From Sialis fuliginosa (Eukaryota > Arthropoda > Insecta > Megaloptera > Sialidae): a stretch of 64,000 bases of DNA. The translations under genes were made by a program, and so were the position numbers. The notes below the pieces were generated by a model, which was not told where the DNA came from, ran no database searches, and saw only the letters and a program-made list of their open reading frames with translations. Shown here piece after piece: positions 60,081-64,000 of the stretch. The first letter of the stretch is position 1. Each line of letters starts with the position of its first letter. Where the stretch lies: contig OY540813.1 in NCBI GenBank assembly GCA_961205875.1, positions 15,471,001 to 15,535,000 of the forward strand. The letters run 5' to 3'.

Positions 60081-61366
60081 TATCAAAATTTAAAAAGAGT
60101 ATACATTGAAAAGTAAACACGATATTTTTCCATATTTTGAATTTGATTGAATTTTTCCGGGAAATTTTTTAACACCACATGTATAATGTATACGTCATTG
60201 AGCACATTGCACTTAAAAGTTGGTAAAAATCGTTCTCGCGAAAACAAAACTTATGTATAATACATATGTCAATTATTCTGATTATATTATTTACAAACAT
60301 GCGTACGAACATACATAAATATATAATTCTTTTCGGTTCTCAAATAATTTAACCATATCTGTAACAATTATTTTTTTATGCATGTTTCTATTTTAGTATT
60401 GATATTTTTTAAGACAATTGATATCGTTAAAATAAGCATCTCAAATTACACATAAATTTTCACGGAAAATTTATTTTATATTTACATAATATGCATTATA
60501 ACTTAACGCCGTAAGTAAATAAACCATTAAGATTTTAAATTTAAGATATTTTACATATATTTTCTCTTTAACAACGGTCCACACTACAAATTATAACTTA
60601 ATTAAAATGTCTCTATAATTGTAATTAAAATAATCTTACTGAAATTTTACGAGTAAAAATGCCACCATTAAAATTTTATTATCATATTTACTTTAATGTA
60701 ATTGCTTTTAATTGCACAAAGTAATAAATTCACGCTGGAAACTTCTTTTAATTTAATTACAAGAAAAGAATTAACAATTACTTTATGAATAAAAGCATAT
60801 TGTACTCTACTATTTCAAAATATATCAAATGCGTATAAATTTTATAAAATATCAATATTCATCGTGGAGTAATAAAGTTGAATAAATCGTTAAATTAACT
60901 ATAATAAAAATACAACTATATTTAGGTACTATAAACGAAATCACTTTTTATATTCTCTTAACAATATTAATAATAATAATGCATAGTAATGATTAATATT
61001 ATTGTTGTCCGTTTATATTTTTTATGTGATTAAATTTAAGTATTAATTACAAAATGCATTCGATGCATAAATTATATTCTTATAATATAAGCACAAGTTA
61101 ACACTAATGATGTGATGCAAATTGTAATTAATATAAATCAACAACTTCTAATGCCACGACAATGTTTTCCAATATACATGGGTCCAACTTAAACTTGAAA
61201 TTACCGAACCCGTGACAGTATTTTACTAAAGTATAAACGAACGTTAGTTTTCACTTCACATAACCTATCAGGAAAATGGTGTGTTATACTATGGGGTGTT
61301 TTTGTATGTGTACTTCACAACAATGTAAACAACGCGATTGTTGTAATTAATCATCACACTACTTAC

Positions 61367-61472
61367 AACAAAAATCACAATGAACACATTCCTTGTCGTT
61401 CCACCGGCATATTTCCTTCCTTGCACATCCATACCCGCACGGGACAATGTGTATGATGGTCACCGTGGACAT
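61367..61472 (-). other. candidate small cysteine-rich 5' exon (weak)
   Basis: On the minus strand an ATG at 61472 opens a 35-codon frame (MSTVTIIHIVP, then CGYGCARKEICRWNDKEC and VHCDFC) that runs to a canonical donor GTAAGT at 61366. Upstream lies GTATATAG and a TCAGTG initiator-like word (about 61540). The surrounding 61380-61640 is less AT-rich than its neighbours. It could be a 5' exon of the mucin-like gene used as leader (its phase 1 does not fit coding use there), a separate small gene, or chance. Confidence 0.25.
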
Positions 61473-61479
61473 ATACACA

Positions 61480-64000
61480 ACAACAGTCCCAAATGTGGAC
61501 ACTAGAACAGTTTATAACGAAGTGTACAACACTGATCGATCTCGAGATCTATATACAATTAAGCCGTCTTTGATCTTCAACAGAACTTACTAAACTGAAT
61601 CAACACCGATAGCGAGTTTGGCCCGATCATCGATCAGATAAGGATTTTGATAATAATTCTTCGCAAACCAATCGAATCAAAATTGGTTATTCGGTGTCCA
61701 GTTTATCACGCGTTCCATACAATCATCGATATTTGTTAATTAAATTTCATTACCTCATTATGTGTTATTAGATTTTCGAATACATAAATAGATCATAGTT
61801 TATGGTCCAAAAATTTCATCAAAATTAAAAATGTTAGCACTTTATTAAATTTTGACTTGGTTTTGGTATATAACTGTGAACATGGATGTAGAATCAGCCA
61901 GTATATTTTAAAATATTATTAAGTAAAGATCAAAAAGCAATAAACAAAAAATAAACAGTAATGTTACGCAAAACAATAAGTTTTACTGACTATTTTTTTA
62001 TAGAACAATTAAAAGTTACAATAAACAATATTCATTTACAAATAATTTATTCAATTAATTACTCTTTGTTTAACAATAATAAAGGCTATTTTTAATATCA
62101 CTGAGCCAGTTGCTTCAAGTATACATTGAATCCCCCTGAAATATGTCCTTCATAACATAACATGTAACAAATATTGAAGTTTTTATTTTGTACTTCCTAG
62201 AGCTGTATTTAGACATTTTGAAGCTTGAGACGTAAAAATCCTTTGGCCCCATTGGAAAGATTTTTTATTTGAAAAAATAACAATTATTTTCGGTTATATT
62301 ACCTTAATAATGTGATAGCTTTTTTTCAACAACCAAAAAAAAGTAACCATCTTTAAAAAAAAAACTGTTTATAGGTAATAATAGTAATAGTTATTAAAAA
62401 CATAATACTGTTGATAATTTTTTTCAATTTAATGTTATAATAATCGTTTTTTATATGAAATTACATGTTCACAATAAAATAAATATCGATAATAAAGAAT
62501 CATATAAACTAAATAGTATAAGTTTGAAATGAATGTATGTATGAACATACAATATAGGTACTATGAAGTTATCAAGAAGATAAATATCCTCAAAAATGCG
62601 TATTGAAATCGATTGTTCACACAAAAAAGACAAAACAGACACGGTGATTTTATTTAAAACAATTCGTATTTGAAAATTACATTGTGATCAAGATAGAAAA
62701 CAGAATATATTTTTTTAGTGTTTCGTATCAAAATCAGAAAAAAAACTTATGGATTCAACACTATATCTGTCTGTCTGTCTGTCGCAGCCTTCTAGATAAT
62801 AAACCGTTTGGCCTAGAAAGTTGAAATTTTGCTTAATTTGGCGTTTTTAACAGAGTTTACCAAAAATGTATTGTTTGTTATTTAAATATATAGTACTTTT
62901 GGAGCTATCTGTTTTCTAATAGACGAACTATTAACTCTAATATTTAGTTCTTACTTAGTTAAAATTAAATTAAATTATAATAATCAAATAATTGAAAAAC
63001 TCTTCGGTACGGAACAGTAGTACGTGAGGCTCAATACGCACTTTTCATTTTTTTTTTAATTAATGTAAATTGCATGAAACAGAAATAATCACGGTTATGG
63101 TGTATAAAGTAAATCGATCGTTTACTAACTGTTATTAAGTTTACGATTAACTTTGATAATAGTGATGATTGTTTTTTTGTCAGCTAGATGTTGTCCTTTT
63201 CTGACAGCTCCTTCGTGTCTTGTGGATGTGTGTGTGTGAAATAGGGGGGGGGTCAGGTGGAGAATGTATAACAATATTAATGGGTAAGTTGCATATTGGC
63301 CGATCATTGCAGGTCTAGATAAACTAGAAGGCAATGATTTTGAAGTGGGTTTGAGGTTTATTTGGAGATAGGTAATAGGATTAACTCTAATCATATTTTA
63401 GAAATGGACAAATAACTAAACGTGATTGATTTTGCTTTCTACTACACATAGCTATTTAATTACAAAAAAGCTATTTTTACCGTAGGATCAATCGTTCACG
63501 TTCGAGTTTTTTACGTGATTTTTTACCCTTTACTACTCCCCGAGGCAAAGGGCGCGAATGGGGTGAATATTTTAACGTAAGCTTAATATGTTACATACAT
63601 ATGTAACTCATCACTAGGTATCTACAAATATACCAAATAGAAACAATTTTACAAGTACCTGGCGATTGGAATGAATTTCTATCTCGATAAAGTATCCAAT
63701 AAATCGTTTATATTATGTCATAATTCATAATATAATTTTGTAATATAATTTTTATTATATGTAAAAAATGGCATTACTAACAATTCATAAAAAATATATT
63801 TATAGTTCGCTTCATGAAATAAGACCGGTCTAAGCATTTTAGTTTTTGATATGGACAATAGATATATTTATATGGTAAATATCAGAAGAGAATAGATAAA
63901 ATAATAATTTCTCCTGAATCCTTGTCACTTGCATAATGATTTGGTTCAAATCAGTGTACAGGCTGTAATTTTTGAGTAAGCTTTTTTTTATCTTTAAATT
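61480..64000. other. gene-free region to the right edge
   Basis: No gene can be supported. 62685-62830 is a retroelement-like tail with a (CTGT)n run at about 62768-62783 and the phrase ACCGTTTGGCCTAGAAAGTTGAAATTTTG. A G-run lies at about 63244-63251. A short echo of MITE family 1 (TCCTGAATCCTTGTCACTTGCATAA) lies at 63912-63940. Confidence 0.45.
62685..62830 (+). mobile_element. retroelement-like tail with (CTGT)n
   Basis: ATATCTGTCTGTCTGTCTGTCGCAGCCTTCTAGATAATAAACCGTTTGGCCTAGAAAGTTGAAATTTTG is the kind of degenerate repeat, with a CTGT run followed by 'GAAACTG...TTGAAATTTTG', seen across arthropod genomes. No coding portion was found. Confidence 0.4.

Larger units (their letters stand above)
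52063..61360. other. gene-poor region upstream of the mucin-like gene
   Basis: The promoter and first exon of the mucin-like gene should lie here or beyond, but no exon can be fixed. One phase-0 possibility is 53337-53290 (MYMYMYLKINLCIICN with donor AAT|GTATGT), which would make a signal peptide but sits in TATGTA-rich sequence and may be chance. The region also holds a run of about 15 C (52290-52304), several repeats listed separately, and a decayed GGTTCCGTGAG...AAGTTTGAAGACCACTAG tail at 54615-54700 that resembles hAT ends. Confidence 0.35.

Noticed and set aside
63125-63394. 89-codon minus-strand frame
   Set aside because: It contains a C/T-rich simple stretch and no conserved feature.

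Overview
This window is AT-rich eukaryotic nuclear DNA. Three things point to an insect: GT/AG-spliced genes on one strand, chitin-binding peritrophin-type proteins, and many short decayed transposons, including a 3' tail ending in a GACGAAGTCGCG...ACAGCTAGT-type motif that is widespread in insect genomes. The order cannot be fixed from the sequence. No bacterial operons, rRNA, convincing tRNA or CRISPR were seen.

Layout. Positions 1-34.7 kb hold no gene that can be supported. They are AT-rich filler carrying short interspersed repeats, MITE-like foldback elements, decayed transposase fragments (a SANT/Myb-like piece near 16.4 kb and a ZBED5-like hAT C-terminus near 17.8 kb), tandem repeats and non-LTR-like 3' tails. 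Positions 34.7-52.1 kb hold a head-to-tail cluster of three secreted-protein genes, all on the minus strand. Transcribed from right to left they are: a giant Thr/Ser-rich mucin-like protein (43114-52062, 5' end incomplete, at least 2959 residues), a 763-residue protein with ten chitin-binding type-2 (ChtBD2) domains (39236-42140), and a 560-residue protein with three ChtBD2-like domains and a very basic segment (34771-37904). Positions 52-64 kb are again gene-poor, with a frameshifted mariner relic near 59.6 kb, several MITE-like elements and one weak candidate 5' exon near 61.4 kb.

How the genes fit together. The two ChtBD2 genes share a tiny first exon, a phase-0 intron inside the signal peptide, and an unusual N-terminal cysteine domain (C-G-x3-F-x-C...S-x2-L-C...C-D...C) directly after the signal peptide. 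They therefore look like tandem paralogues. The giant gene has no visible ChtBD2 domain. It has about 20 diverged units of about 90 residues, most built around a TTEESCDT-like motif with a single cysteine, between unique N- and C-terminal domains. My inference is that the cluster encodes parts of an extracellular chitin- and glycan-based matrix (peritrophic matrix, cuticle or secreted mucus/silk-like gel). Tissue and timing cannot be read from the sequence. The giant mucin, with one cysteine per repeat and unrecognised terminal domains, is the best candidate for something undescribed.
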